A DNA stretch of 64,000 bases from Paracoccaceae bacterium (GTDB lineage Bacteria > Pseudomonadota > Alphaproteobacteria > Rhizobiales > Stappiaceae), in assembly GCA_013373445.1 (NCBI GenBank), contig JABXHV010000084.1:1-64000 (forward strand), given 5' to 3'. The position numbers and the translations under genes are program-made. Every line of letters starts with the position of its first letter. Position 1 is the first letter of the stretch. Below the pieces are notes generated by a model. The model was not told the DNA's origin and did no database searches. It saw only the letters and a list, made by a program, of their open reading frames with translations. Shown here one piece after another: positions 26,903 through 35,965 of the stretch.

Positions 26903-26939
26903 TTGTGATAATTCGATAGTTCGATTATTATCGAATTAT
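26903..26939 (+). promoter_or_regulatory. arsR promoter and operator overlapping the start codon
   Basis: A perfect inverted repeat with 11-bp arms, ATAATTCGATA (26908-26918) and TATCGAATTAT (26929-26939), has a 10-bp spacer. A -35-like TTGTGA (26903-26908) and -10-like TATTAT (26926-26931) are separated by 17 bp, placing transcription start at or beside the A of the ATG (26938). There is no Shine-Dalgarno sequence. This points to an autorepressed, leaderless arsR mRNA. Confidence 0.6.
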
Positions 26940-27279
26940 GAAAAAGACACTAGCACTTGAAGCGCTGGCAGCGCTCGGACAAGAGACCCGTCTTGAAGTG
27001 TTTCGTTTGCTCGTAAAGGCGGGCAAACGAGGCATGACGGCGGGCAAGATTTCCGAAGACCTTGGCGTTCGCGCGAACACTCTCTCCACTCACTTGAGTT
27101 TTCTTGTCCGGGCTGGCTTGCTGTCTTCCGAGCGTGACGGTCGCTCCATCTATTTCTCCGCCAACATCGAAACGATGAATGCGCTTGTCATTTATCTTCT
27201 GGAAGATTGCTGTGGCGGCAATCCAGGTCTTTGTGCGCCGTTTTTGAATTCCAACGAAGATACGTCACGCAAATGCTGA
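26938..27279 (+). CDS. arsR: ArsR-family arsenite-responsive repressor
   Basis: A 113-residue winged-helix repressor. The start MKKTLALEALAALGQETRLEVFRLL and the recognition region TAGKISEDLGVRANTLSTHLSFLVRAG are typical. Cysteines 91, 92 and 99 near the C-terminus (DCCGGNPGLC) resemble the C-terminal As(III) site of Acidithiobacillus ArsR (Cys95, 96, 102) rather than the ELCVCDL site of plasmid R773. It should repress itself and aqpS until arsenite binds. The operator overlaps its own start codon. No arsC or arsH follows. Confidence 0.9.
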   Translation: MKKTLALEALAALGQETRLEVFRLLVKAGKRGMTAGKISEDLGVRANTLSTHLSFLVRAGLLSSERDGRSIYFSANIETMNALVIYLLEDCCGGNPGLCAPFLNSNEDTSRKC

Positions 27280-27328
27280 TTGAGACCTGTTGTTTTTCAA
27301 ATTCAGACTATTTTCCCGGAGCGACGAC

Positions 27329-28018
27329 ATGAGGATTTATGAACTGCCACGCCGGCTCGTGGCCGAATGTCTTGGTACAGGGCTCCTGGTCGCGACTGTT
27401 GTCGGCTCTGGCGTCATGGCGGATGGTTTGTCGTCTGATGACGGAATTGCCCTGTTGGGGAACACCATACCCACAGGTGCCATTCTCGTCGTGCTCATCA
27501 CTGTCTTTGGTCCAATCTCCGGTGCGCATTTCAACCCGGCCGTGACGTTCGTATTCTGGCTGAAGAAGATGCTAGGTGTTCGTGAGGCACTTGCCTATGT
27601 CGCGGTTCAGGTTCTTGGCGGTCTTGTTGGAACCTTCATTGCACATATCATGTTCGATCTCTCAGTGGTGCAAGCGTCAGAGACAGTGAGGACAGGCGGG
27701 GGGCAATGGGTTGCTGAGATCGTTGCCACGTTCGGTTTGGTCGCCACAATTCTTGGCGGTATTCATTCCCGCGAAAGTGCTGTGCCCTGGCTTGTCGGCC
27801 TTTACATAACTGCCGCATATTGGTTTACCGCTTCCACGTCTTTTGCTAATCCGGCAGTTGCAGTTGCGCGCGGTTTCACAAACACATTTTCGGGAATTCG
27901 ACCCATCGATTTGCCTGGGTTCATTGGCAGTGAATTGGTGGGGGCAGTCCTTGCGCTATGGTTGATGAGCTGGCTTTTGGGCGTGGCTTCAACAGCGCAT
28001 GAGCAGACTACCAGCTAG
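27329..28018 (+). CDS. aqpS: Aquaglyceroporin-type channel AqpS (MIP family)
   Basis: A 229-residue six-helix MIP channel with two NPA boxes, HFNPAVTF and SFANPAVAVAR. The start is ATG 27329 (MRIYELPRRLVAECLGTGLL) with GGAG (27319-27322) upstream; an upstream frame to 27290 adds no homologous residues. Placement 49 bp after arsR matches the arsR-aqpS order of Sinorhizobium meliloti, where AqpS lets internally made arsenite leave the cell. The glycerol genes directly upstream leave open a role in glycerol entry too. A weak hairpin follows. Confidence 0.88.
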   Translation: MRIYELPRRLVAECLGTGLLVATVVGSGVMADGLSSDDGIALLGNTIPTGAILVVLITVFGPISGAHFNPAVTFVFWLKKMLGVREALAYVAVQVLGGLVGTFIAHIMFDLSVVQASETVRTGGGQWVAEIVATFGLVATILGGIHSRESAVPWLVGLYITAAYWFTASTSFANPAVAVARGFTNTFSGIRPIDLPGFIGSELVGAVLALWLMSWLLGVASTAHEQTTS

Positions 28019-28052
28019 CAAGTTCGTTGTTTGAGCTTCCCTCGCCACGTGC

Positions 28053-28067
28053 ACCGCCAACGGCGGT
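28053..28067 (+). terminator. Possible terminator of arsR-aqpS
   Basis: ACCGCC (28053-28058) pairs with GGCGGT (28062-28067) around AAC, followed by the T-rich TTCGTTTGCGTTTT. The stem is short. Confidence 0.45.
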
Positions 28068-28267
28068 TTCGTTTGCGTTTTGGCGTTGACAGTCATCAGG
28101 TTGAATAGCAAAGTTTGCGAATGGTTTTGCGCCGCTGCTGGCAAGAGCCTGCGTCCATTTCTATCTTGCTGGAAACTGGGCGTGCCTGAGAAACGAGTTA
28201 AATACTTAGATTATCCCTGATCCTGCTCCGTTCGGCGTGGGAACTCCCGCACGAAGGTAGAGATTAG

Positions 28268-29512
28268 ATGAGCCCGCAAAAGGTTGTCGTCGTTGGTGCT
28301 GGCATTGTCGGCTTGGCAAGCGCGGCCGTGCTTGTTGCCCGTGGCTGTTCCGTGACTGTAGTCGATCGTGAAGGCCCGGCGGCCGGGGCGAGCCAGGGAA
28401 ATGCGGGCGGTATTGCATGGACCGACGTCAGACCGTTGGCCTCTCCCGGAATAATGGGGCAGGCTATCAAGTGGATGCTTGACCCGCTTGGTCCCCTGTC
28501 GATACGTCCAGCGTATGCCTTGAAAGCACTGCCGTGGTTCCTGAGATTTGCGCGTGCAAGCAGTCCAGCGCAGGTTCAGAAAAGTACCACGGCTCTGGCG
28601 GCCTTGAATGACCGAGCATGGGACTCCTGGCAGACAGTTTGGAAGTTGACCGGAACCCATAATCAGGTTCAACGGAAGGGGTGCCTCCAGGTTTTCGATA
28701 CCAAGAGCTCCTTTGAGAACGCGCGTGCGAGATGGGCAGAGCAGCGCTCCTATGGCATTGAGGTCAGAGAATTGACCGGAGATGAATGCCGCGAGGTTGA
28801 GCCGGAGCTCTCCAATCGTGTTGTCGGCGGTGCCTTTGTTCCAGCTTGGTCACAGGTGGATGATCCCAAGAAACTCTGCCTCTCGATCTATGACTGGTTG
28901 AAAACGCAAGGCGTGGAGTTTGTTGTCGGCGATGCAAAATCTGCGGTTCCTGGCGGTCGTGGTCCTGAGGTTCATCTGTCGGACGAACGGGTGCTAACGG
29001 CAGATAAGGTCGTGATTGCTTGTGGTGCCTGGTCTAAAAAACTGGCTGTACAACTGGGGGACAAGGTGCCGCTCGATACCGAGCGTGGGTATAATATTAC
29101 CATTCCCGAGCCTGGGCTAAAGCTCAGCACGTTTGTCATGCTATCCGGTCACGGGTTTGCGGTATCGCATTTGGAGCATGGTTTGCGGGTTGGTGGTGCT
29201 GTTGAGTTTGCAGGACTTGATCTGCCGCCAAACTGGAAGCGCGTGGATGCAATGCTCTCCAAAGCTAAGATCTATTTCCCCCAGCTTCAGTCAGACACAG
29301 GGAAACGCTGGATGGGCTTTCGGCCGTCCTTGCCGGATAGCTTGCCAGTGATTGGGAAATCATCGGCAAGCCCGGATATTGTTTACGGGTTCGGTCATGC
29401 GCATCATGGGCTCACGGAAGCTGCGGTTACCGCGGAGATGCTAAGCGCCTTGATGTTTGATGAAGTGCCTGTCGTCGACGCTACACCCTTTAGTGCGGCT
29501 CGTTTCAAGTAA
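28268..29512 (+). CDS. FAD-dependent D-amino acid dehydrogenase (likely cis-4-hydroxy-D-proline oxidising)
   Basis: A 414-residue DadA-like flavoprotein. The N-terminal Rossmann motif VVVVGAGIVGLASAAVLVARG binds FAD; GASQGNAGGIAWTDV follows; the C-terminus has GFRPSLPDSLPVIGKS and YGFGHAHHGLTEA, typical of DAO-family oxidoreductases. The next gene, 15 bp downstream, encodes a 4-hydroxyproline epimerase, so the likely substrate is cis-4-hydroxy-D-proline, giving 1-pyrroline-4-hydroxy-2-carboxylate. That assignment comes from gene context. Later pathway enzymes (deaminase, semialdehyde dehydrogenase) are not in view. Confidence 0.82.
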   Translation: MSPQKVVVVGAGIVGLASAAVLVARGCSVTVVDREGPAAGASQGNAGGIAWTDVRPLASPGIMGQAIKWMLDPLGPLSIRPAYALKALPWFLRFARASSPAQVQKSTTALAALNDRAWDSWQTVWKLTGTHNQVQRKGCLQVFDTKSSFENARARWAEQRSYGIEVRELTGDECREVEPELSNRVVGGAFVPAWSQVDDPKKLCLSIYDWLKTQGVEFVVGDAKSAVPGGRGPEVHLSDERVLTADKVVIACGAWSKKLAVQLGDKVPLDTERGYNITIPEPGLKLSTFVMLSGHGFAVSHLEHGLRVGGAVEFAGLDLPPNWKRVDAMLSKAKIYFPQLQSDTGKRWMGFRPSLPDSLPVIGKSSASPDIVYGFGHAHHGLTEAAVTAEMLSALMFDEVPVVDATPFSAARFK

Positions 29513-29527
29513 CACGGGGCTGAGTGT

Positions 29528-30559
29528 ATGCCACATCACACGTTTTTTTGTATCGACGGCCACACATGCGGAAACCCGGTTCGTCTTGTTGCCGCCGGTG
29601 GACCGGATATCAATGCGGAGTCGATGTTCGAACGTCGGCAGAAATTTGTTGCTGAGTATGACTGGATCAGAACCGGTTTGATGTTTGAACCGCGCGGTCA
29701 TGACATGATGTCCGGTTCGATTCTTTATCCTCCATCTTCGGACGCGTTTGATGTCGGGGTGCTCTATATTGAGACATCGGGTTGTTTGCCGATGTGTGGT
29801 CATGGAACCATTGGCACCGTGACGATGGCGATCGAGGAAGGGCTCTTGAAGCCGAAGGTGCCTGGCATTGCGCGCCTCGAAACTCCAGCGGGACTGGTCA
29901 CTGCCGAATACAAGATGGAAGGCGACCATGTTACCTCCGTCACCCTGACCAATGTGTCTTCTTTTCTGGCAGAAAATGATCTCACTATTCAGTGTCCTGA
30001 ACTGGGAGATCTTCGCGTTGACGTCGCATATGGCGGGAATTTTTATGCGATCATCGAGCCTCAGGAGAACTTTGCCGGTGTTGGCGATGTGTCCATTGAG
30101 CAGTTGATTTCGATCAGTCCGAAGTTGCGTGATGCTTTGAATGAAAAGTATTTGATCGCACATCCGGAAAACCCAGAGATCAAAGGGATCACACACATCC
30201 AGTGGACGGGCGCCCCTTGTGATGAAAGGGCGGATGCTCGCAATGCAGTTTTTTATGGAGACAAGGCCATAGACCGCAGCCCATGCGGTACAGGTACCTC
30301 AGCTCGAATGGCGCAGCTTTTCGCCAAAGGGAAGCTGCAGGTCGGTCAGAGTTTCGTTCATGAGAGTGTCATTGGGTCTTTGTTCGTCGGGGGGGTGAAA
30401 GAGGCCGTGACGGTTGGTACCAAGCAGGGCATCACGCCGACGATTGAAGGTTGGGCAATCAAGACCGGGACAAGCACAATTACTCTCGATGAGCGTGATC
30501 CCTATATGAGCGGGTTTTCGGTCATGGGAACTGGCGTAAAGATCTATCCTCGCCCTTAA
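29528..30559 (+). CDS. 4-hydroxyproline 2-epimerase (proline racemase family)
   Basis: A 343-residue two-base epimerase interconverting trans-4-hydroxy-L-proline and cis-4-hydroxy-D-proline. Both catalytic cysteines are present: Cys90 in LPMCGHGTIG and Cys253 in DRSPCGTGTSAR. Having Cys at both sites separates it from the Thr-containing 3-hydroxyproline dehydratases of the same family. The start FFCIDGHTCGNPVRL is also typical. It follows the D-amino acid dehydrogenase gene in one transcript, together forming the first two steps of hydroxyproline use. Confidence 0.92.
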   Translation: MPHHTFFCIDGHTCGNPVRLVAAGGPDINAESMFERRQKFVAEYDWIRTGLMFEPRGHDMMSGSILYPPSSDAFDVGVLYIETSGCLPMCGHGTIGTVTMAIEEGLLKPKVPGIARLETPAGLVTAEYKMEGDHVTSVTLTNVSSFLAENDLTIQCPELGDLRVDVAYGGNFYAIIEPQENFAGVGDVSIEQLISISPKLRDALNEKYLIAHPENPEIKGITHIQWTGAPCDERADARNAVFYGDKAIDRSPCGTGTSARMAQLFAKGKLQVGQSFVHESVIGSLFVGGVKEAVTVGTKQGITPTIEGWAIKTGTSTITLDERDPYMSGFSVMGTGVKIYPRP

Positions 30560-30685
30560 ATGACAGCGTGCGCTGACCGATTGAGCTCATTTCCAAGAGT
30601 TTGAGTGAACGGGTTGTTCTGCCATGGCCACTGATGGCAAATCGGTCTATGCAGGTCGACAAATCAAATTGAACGGGAATCATCT

Positions 30686-31810
30686 ATGGCCTGGTCGCCG
30701 GAACAAGAAAGAGCATTGAGTGAAACGGCTGCCTGGCTTCGCCGGGGAGATCGTCAGGTCTTTCGTTTGTTCGGCTTTGCTGGAACAGGCAAGACAACGC
30801 TCGCTCGGCATCTGGCCGAAGGCATTGATGGTGAAGTTTGTTTTGGTGCGTTCACCGGCAAGGCAGCACATGTCCTTCGCCAAAAGGGCTGCGCGGATGC
30901 AGGTACAATCCATTCGCTTATTTATCGCCCTCGCTCTGCAAAGGAGGAAGAGGACACAGATGATGATGAGGAAGACCGCGGACCACAATTTGCTATCAAA
31001 CGTGACAGCCAGGCAGCCACTGCAAAGCTGATCGTGATCGATGAGTGTTCCATGGTTGATGAGGAACTCGGTCGTGATCTCTTATCCTTTGGTACACCGG
31101 TTCTTGTCCTTGGCGACCCAGCGCAGCTGCCCCCGGTCAAGGGTGGCGGTTTTTTCACTGAGGCCGAGCCCGATGTGATGTTGACGGAAGTTCATCGCCA
31201 GGCACAGGACAATCCGATCGTTCGTATGTCGATGGATATTCGGGAAGGCGGAAAACTCGATTTCGGCGAGTACGGTGAAAGCACTGTCATCAGTCGCAAA
31301 CAGATCGACAAGGAGCAGATTCTTGCTGCCGATCAGGTGCTTGTCGGTACGAACAAAACACGGCGTTTGTACAACGGTCGCATCCGTGAGTTGCGTGACT
31401 TCACAACGCCGATGCCTGCGGTCAATGATAAGCTTGTTTGTTTGCGCAATGACCGCACAAAGGGATTGCTCAATGGCGGCTTGTGGACGGTAAAGCGGTT
31501 GCGTGCGCCTCGTGGCAACACGCTACGTTTCGACGTTATCCCCGAGGACGATATTGGCGCGCGGCAGGTTGTGAAGGTCAAAGTTCTGCCTGCGATGTTT
31601 GAAGATGGCGCAGAACAAATTCCTTATGCTATCCGTCGAAAGGCTGATGAGTTTGATTATGGTTATGCGCTGACCGTGCACAAAGCGCAGGGCTCGCAAT
31701 GGGATAATGTTGTTCTGTTTGATGAAAGTTGGGCCTTTCGCGAGCACCGGGATCGTTGGCTCTACACGGCTGTAACGCGTGCCGCAGAACGTATCACGGT
31801 CGTACGTTAG
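30686..31810 (+). CDS. ATP-dependent RecD-like DNA helicase
   Basis: A 374-residue superfamily 1B helicase. Walker A is GFAGTGKTTLARHL (about residue 30), motif Ia FTGKAAHVLRQKG, Walker B VIDECSMVDEE, motif III GDPAQLPPVKGGG, motif IV-V LTEVHRQ, and the C-terminal motif VI region DYGYALTVHKAQGSQW and LYTAVTRAAERI. An acidic insert EEEDTDDDEEDRG (about 93-105) separates motifs Ia and II. It is much shorter than RecD2 and lacks the N-terminal extension. Partners are not obvious; it stands alone before tex. Confidence 0.88.
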   Translation: MAWSPEQERALSETAAWLRRGDRQVFRLFGFAGTGKTTLARHLAEGIDGEVCFGAFTGKAAHVLRQKGCADAGTIHSLIYRPRSAKEEEDTDDDEEDRGPQFAIKRDSQAATAKLIVIDECSMVDEELGRDLLSFGTPVLVLGDPAQLPPVKGGGFFTEAEPDVMLTEVHRQAQDNPIVRMSMDIREGGKLDFGEYGESTVISRKQIDKEQILAADQVLVGTNKTRRLYNGRIRELRDFTTPMPAVNDKLVCLRNDRTKGLLNGGLWTVKRLRAPRGNTLRFDVIPEDDIGARQVVKVKVLPAMFEDGAEQIPYAIRRKADEFDYGYALTVHKAQGSQWDNVVLFDESWAFREHRDRWLYTAVTRAAERITVVR

Positions 31811-31968
31811 GGGCTTTCAACTTCGATTGAATTGATCGTTGACGGTATTTGCCTTCAGCAGGTTTCACACTGTCTTATTTCCCGGTGGATCATACCTCCA
31901 TTTCGCTTTATTGCCCCATTTGTCGGATTTATCGTCGCGGTCCCCAAACAAAAGTCTGGAACTCCGAT

Positions 31969-34377
31969 ATGTCCGATCTTGCTTCTTCCGATTCTGTGTC
32001 TGGCAGAACTCTTCCTCCGGCTGATGTTGCGGCCCTCATCGCGCGTCGTATCGCCGATGAGATCAGCTGCCAGCCCAATCAGGTAAGTTCCGCGGTGGCG
32101 CTTTTGGATGAAGGCTCTACGGTTCCCTTTATTGCGCGCTACAGAAAAGAAGCGACGGGAGGGCTGGATGATACCCAGCTGCGCAAACTCGAAGAACGCC
32201 TGATTTACCTCAGAGAGCTGGAAGACCGTCGTGTATCGATCCTAAAATCCATCGACGAGCAGGGCAAACTTACAGAAGCATTGACCAAGAGCATTGCCAA
32301 CGCTGAGACCAAGTCGGTGCTGGAAGACCTGTATCTTCCTTACAAAAAGAAACGCCGCACAAAAGCACAGATCGCCCGCGAGGCAGGTTTGGAACCTTTA
32401 GCAGATCTCTTGCTTGGTGATCCCATGAAGAACCCGGAAGTTGAGGCGAATGGGTTTTTGAATGCAGACAAGGGCGTTGCGGATACCAAGGCTGCACTCG
32501 ACGGGGCCCGGCAAATCCTGATGGAGCGTTTTTCTGAAAATGCCGCGCTCGTAGGGCGCTTGCGTGCACATGTGCGGGCTAAGGGTGTTGTCCAAGCGTA
32601 TGTGGTGGATGGACAACAGCAGGCAGGGGCAAAGTTCTCTGACTATTTCGATTATTCCGAACCTTTTTCTCGTATCCCGAGCCACCGGGCACTGGCCTTG
32701 TTCCGCGGGCGTAACGAGGGGGTCTTATCTGTTGACCTGACTGTCGACACTGATGATGTCTCGCCTGTAAAACCGGCTGAAAAAATGGTGGCCGATGAAT
32801 ATGGGATTTCCGACAAGGGTCGGCCTGGTGATAAATGGTTGATGGATGTCGCGCGCTGGGCCTGGAAAGTGAAACTGGCCTTGCATATTGAGCTGGATCT
32901 CATGGGAGACTTGCGTGAGCGCGCGGAAGAAGAAGCTATTCAGGTATTTGCGCGCAATCTCAAGGACCTTCTTCTGGCAGCGCCCGCCGGTTCCAGGGCA
33001 ACGCTGGGTCTTGATCCAGGCATCCGCACCGGCGTTAAGGTTGCTGTGGTCGATGAGACCGGAAAGCTCGTCGATACTGCAACGATCTATCCGTTTCAGC
33101 CACGAAATGATGTTGTTGGCAGCCGTGCCACACTGATGGCCCTGATTGCAAAGCATAAGGTTGGACTTATTGCGATTGGCAACGGTACGGCGAGCCGTGA
33201 GACGGACAGATTGGCCGCCGACGTCCTGGCGGATGTTCCGCCTGCGCAGCGTCCCGTAAAAGTGATCGTCAATGAGGCCGGTGCGTCGGTTTATTCTGCC
33301 TCGGAATTGGCAGCCAAGGAAATGCCAGACATTGACGTTTCCCTGCGCGGAGCCGCCTCGATTGCCCGACGCTTGCAGGATCCTCTGGCAGAGCTTGTGA
33401 AAATTGAACCTAAATCTATTGGCGTTGGTCAGTATCAACATGACGTCAACCAGACGAAATTGGCCCGAGCGCTGGATGCAGTTGTCGAGGATGCCGTGAA
33501 TGCGGTTGGCGTTGATCTCAATACCGCTTCAGCGGCTTTGCTGACACGAATTTCCGGATTGTCCGAAGGTCTTGCGCGAGCGGTCGTGGAGCATCGCGAA
33601 AGCATTGGCCGTTTCCAGAGCCGTTCAGAACTCAAGGATGTGCCGCGTCTTGGTGCCAAGGCTTATGAGCTGTGTGCAGGTTTTTTGCGGATCTCTGATG
33701 GCAAGAACCCGCTCGACGCATCTTCCGTTCATCCAGAGGCCTATCCGTTGGCGAAGCGTATTATCAGTGCTTGTGGCCGCGATATTCGCCAGTTGATGGG
33801 GGATAGCTCAGTGCTTCGTGATCTGGAGCCGAAAGACTTTATCGACGAGAAGTTTGGTCTTCCAACAGTCAAGGACATCCTGCTGGAGCTGGAAAAGCCT
33901 GGACGAGATCCTCGTCCGGAGTTCAAGACTGCCGCGCTACAGGATGGCGTCGAGGAAATCTCGGACTTGAAAGTCGGGATGAAACTGGAAGGGACGGTCA
34001 CCAATGTGACCAACTTCGGAGCTTTTGTTGATGTCGGTGTTCATCAGGATGGCCTGGTGCATGTCTCTCAACTCGCGGACCGCTTTGTTGATGACCCGCA
34101 CAAGGTTGTGAAGGCGGGAGATATTGTCACAGTGACAGTTCTTGAAGTCGATGCGCCGCGCAAACGGATCTCTATGACTATGAAGTCAGATGTGGACTAT
34201 GCTGCTCAAAAAGAACGCCAGCAAAGTCCGAGAGGTGATGGCCGGAATTCAGCTGCTAGAGGGTCCGGCGGTCGTTCAGGGCAGGGCAATCGCAGCGATG
34301 GTCCAAAAGGACAAGAGAACGGTGGCGGCGGCGCTATGGCTGCTGCACTTGCTGCCGCGATGAATAAGAAGAAGTAA
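31969..34377 (+). CDS. tex: Tex-family RNA-binding protein
   Basis: An 802-residue protein from ATG 31969 (the frame extends to 31849 without family resemblance). Order: N-terminal HTH-like domain (about 20-190, [17 protein letters not shown]), central helical region, YqgF/RNase H-like domain (about 340-480, [17 protein letters not shown]), helix-hairpin-helix repeats (about 500-620), and an S1 RNA-binding domain (about 665-735, [29 protein letters not shown]). The last 60 residues are Gly/Ser/Arg/Asn-rich and probably disordered. Tex affects transcript turnover and transcription in several bacteria. A strong terminator follows. Confidence 0.94.
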   Translation: MSDLASSDSVSGRTLPPADVAALIARRIADEISCQPNQVSSAVALLDEGSTVPFIARYRKEATGGLDDTQLRKLEERLIYLRELEDRRVSILKSIDEQGKLTEALTKSIANAETKSVLEDLYLPYKKKRRTKAQIAREAGLEPLADLLLGDPMKNPEVEANGFLNADKGVADTKAALDGARQILMERFSENAALVGRLRAHVRAKGVVQAYVVDGQQQAGAKFSDYFDYSEPFSRIPSHRALALFRGRNEGVLSVDLTVDTDDVSPVKPAEKMVADEYGISDKGRPGDKWLMDVARWAWKVKLALHIELDLMGDLRERAEEEAIQVFARNLKDLLLAAPAGSRATLGLDPGIRTGVKVAVVDETGKLVDTATIYPFQPRNDVVGSRATLMALIAKHKVGLIAIGNGTASRETDRLAADVLADVPPAQRPVKVIVNEAGASVYSASELAAKEMPDIDVSLRGAASIARRLQDPLAELVKIEPKSIGVGQYQHDVNQTKLARALDAVVEDAVNAVGVDLNTASAALLTRISGLSEGLARAVVEHRESIGRFQSRSELKDVPRLGAKAYELCAGFLRISDGKNPLDASSVHPEAYPLAKRIISACGRDIRQLMGDSSVLRDLEPKDFIDEKFGLPTVKDILLELEKPGRDPRPEFKTAALQDGVEEISDLKVGMKLEGTVTNVTNFGAFVDVGVHQDGLVHVSQLADRFVDDPHKVVKAGDIVTVTVLEVDAPRKRISMTMKSDVDYAAQKERQQSPRGDGRNSAARGSGGRSGQGNRSDGPKGQENGGGGAMAAALAAAMNKKK

Positions 34378-34407
34378 TGGTGTGACGCAATAGCGTAAAA
34401 TCAAAAA

Positions 34408-34445
34408 AAAGACCGCTTTGAGAGGGGATGCTCAAAGCGGTCTTT
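34408..34445. terminator. Bidirectional terminator between tex and a small gene
   Basis: A perfect 15-bp stem, 34408-34422 against 34431-34445, around an 8-nt loop. A-rich sequence on the left and T-rich on the right let it work on both strands, for tex (+) and for the 41-residue gene (-). Confidence 0.93.
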
Positions 34446-34466
34446 TTGTATTCGGTTTCGAAGAAC

Positions 34467-34592
34467 TTATTTGAACTTCTTACGTACCTGCTGGGCACGA
34501 AGTGTATTATCCATCTGACCAACGCGGGACAGTGACTGAATAGAAACCAGGCCGACGAATGCGTTGCCCAGAATTTGTGCGAGATAGGTCAT
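34467..34592 (-). CDS. Small protein of 41 residues, unknown function
   Basis: The ATG at 34592 has GAGGA on the minus strand about 6 nt upstream, better than the longer frame to 34649. The product is MTYLAQILGNAFVGLVSIQS followed by a basic tail RAQQVRKKFK. The first half is hydrophobic or amphipathic (residues 3-22), the second basic, suggesting a membrane-associated peptide. The gene is bounded by a strong terminator and is divergent from a LysR gene, a usual arrangement for a LysR target. I do not recognise a family. Confidence 0.6.
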   Translation of the reverse strand: MTYLAQILGNAFVGLVSIQSLSRVGQMDNTLRAQQVRKKFK

Positions 34593-34692
34593 GGCGTTTT
34601 CCTCGAGTATCAAGGGCTTTTTGATCCCTTGAGTGGCGTCACTGCTCATTCATTGAGCTGTTGCTGCCTATATGTGTGTAAAGTTCACTTCA

Positions 34693-34712
34693 ATCAAACG
34701 ATTTGTTTTGAT
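34693..34712. promoter_or_regulatory. Dyad in the LysR-small gene intergenic region
   Basis: ATCAAA (34693-34698) and TTTGAT (34707-34712) form an inverted repeat with an 8-bp spacer, in a size suited to LysR-type T-N11-A boxes. It lies between the two divergent starts. Confidence 0.4.
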
Positions 34713-34759
34713 AATATGGTTCAAATTTTTTGATCTGAATAACTTGCAGGTGTAGTGCC

Positions 34760-35671
34760 ATGGAACAAACATCAACTCAATCAGGCACGCTGATTGATAT
34801 AGAGCTTTATCAGACCTTCCTTGTCATTGCTGAAACTCTAAGTTTTTCAAAGGCTTCCGATCTTATTGGGCGCACGCCTTCTGCGGTTTCCATGCAAATG
34901 AAAAAACTTGAAGGAATGCTGGGTGTTTCAGTCTTTGCACGCGAGGGTCGTACTGTGCGATTGACCTCTGAGGGAGAAGCATTGCTGGGTTACGCAAGAC
35001 GCATACTTAACCTGAACGAAGAGGCCGTTTCTTTATTCAAATCGCCTGATGTTGAGGGTGAGGTGCGCTTCGGAGCCCCATCGGATTTTGGTACGCGTTT
35101 TTTGCCAACATTTCTGTCGCGATTTGCGCGTTCGCATCCAGGCGTCAACGTAGATGTGCACCTGGACGGAAGCCCGCAGCTTTTGTCAGAGATGAAGCTC
35201 GGGGAGCTGGATCTGGTTCTTTATACCGCTCGTTCTGACAGTGATCTGGGCAAGGGTGGGGAGATTGTTTTCACCGAGCCGCTTGTCTGGGTCGGTCTGG
35301 AAGGTGGAATTTCCTATGAGCGGGATCCCCTGCCGCTAGCGGTGTCTACGTCCGGCTGTCCTTGGCGGCGCGCTGCCAGAAATGCACTTGATGAAACGCA
35401 GCGTAGTTACAGGATTTCTTACACGAGCTTTCATAGTGCTGGCCAGGAAGCTGCCTTGTTGGCCGATCTGGCTGTGGCACCTTTTCCCGCAAGCGTTGTC
35501 GAAGCTCCTTTGCAGGTGCTCGACGAACGACACGGCTTGCCGGACATTGGCAACTACCACATCATCATGAAACAACGCCCGGGTGCTCGGAAAGCGACAC
35601 GCGCGTTTGCTGAGCATGTCGCTGAATGTTTTCGGGAAATGGCTTTGGGGATTGCTGGCGCAACAGCATGA
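34760..35671 (+). CDS. LysR-family transcriptional regulator
   Basis: A 303-residue regulator. The N-terminal winged helix (about 14-75) reads FLVIAETLSFSKASDLIGRTPSAVSMQMKKLEGMLG, and the substrate-binding domain (about 100-300) contains VRFGAPSDFGTRFLPTFLSRF and LLADLAVAPFPASVVEAPLQ. The effector is unknown. It is divergent from the 41-residue gene, with a dyad between them, which suggests it controls that gene and itself. The ATG at 34760 has weak ribosome-binding support (GCAGG). Confidence 0.88.
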   Translation: MEQTSTQSGTLIDIELYQTFLVIAETLSFSKASDLIGRTPSAVSMQMKKLEGMLGVSVFAREGRTVRLTSEGEALLGYARRILNLNEEAVSLFKSPDVEGEVRFGAPSDFGTRFLPTFLSRFARSHPGVNVDVHLDGSPQLLSEMKLGELDLVLYTARSDSDLGKGGEIVFTEPLVWVGLEGGISYERDPLPLAVSTSGCPWRRAARNALDETQRSYRISYTSFHSAGQEAALLADLAVAPFPASVVEAPLQVLDERHGLPDIGNYHIIMKQRPGARKATRAFAEHVAECFREMALGIAGATA

Positions 35672-35728
35672 TTTTCTCTCAAGCAGCTTCTGCAAAGCGA
35701 TCGGATGGCAATTGCCTTCGAGCTGACC

Positions 35729-35903
35729 GTTAGCCTAGCTCAGTCCCCCTAGCACTTCGTGCGCGCGTGCCAGCCGGCACATGTAGATGTTCCTCTTGAG
35801 TTGCTAGTTGAACAGGGTGCGGGTCTCGTTGTCCGTATCGGATCGTCGCTTTTTTGCACCTTGCGGTGGGCGGATCCGACAGTGAGTTAGCTTGCTCAGT
35901 CCC
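35729..35903 (+). repeat. Imperfect direct repeat upstream of gnd
   Basis: GTTAGCCTAGCTCAGTCCC (35729-35747) recurs as GTTAGCTTGCTCAGTCCC (35886-35903), with one substitution and one deletion, 138 bp apart. The 294-bp gap 35672-35965 otherwise holds two small GC hairpins near 35751-35780 and no gene. Possible regulator sites or a small duplication. Confidence 0.5.
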
Positions 35904-35965
35904 AGAGTTTCCGCTAATAGAACCTCCAGTTTTATAGTCTCAAATTTATAAGAAAGGGCCCTGCA

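Noticed and set aside
28211-28672. Antisense 153-codon frame at the start of the FAD oxidoreductase gene
   Set aside because: Opposite strand of a conserved FAD-binding N-terminus; considered a shadow.
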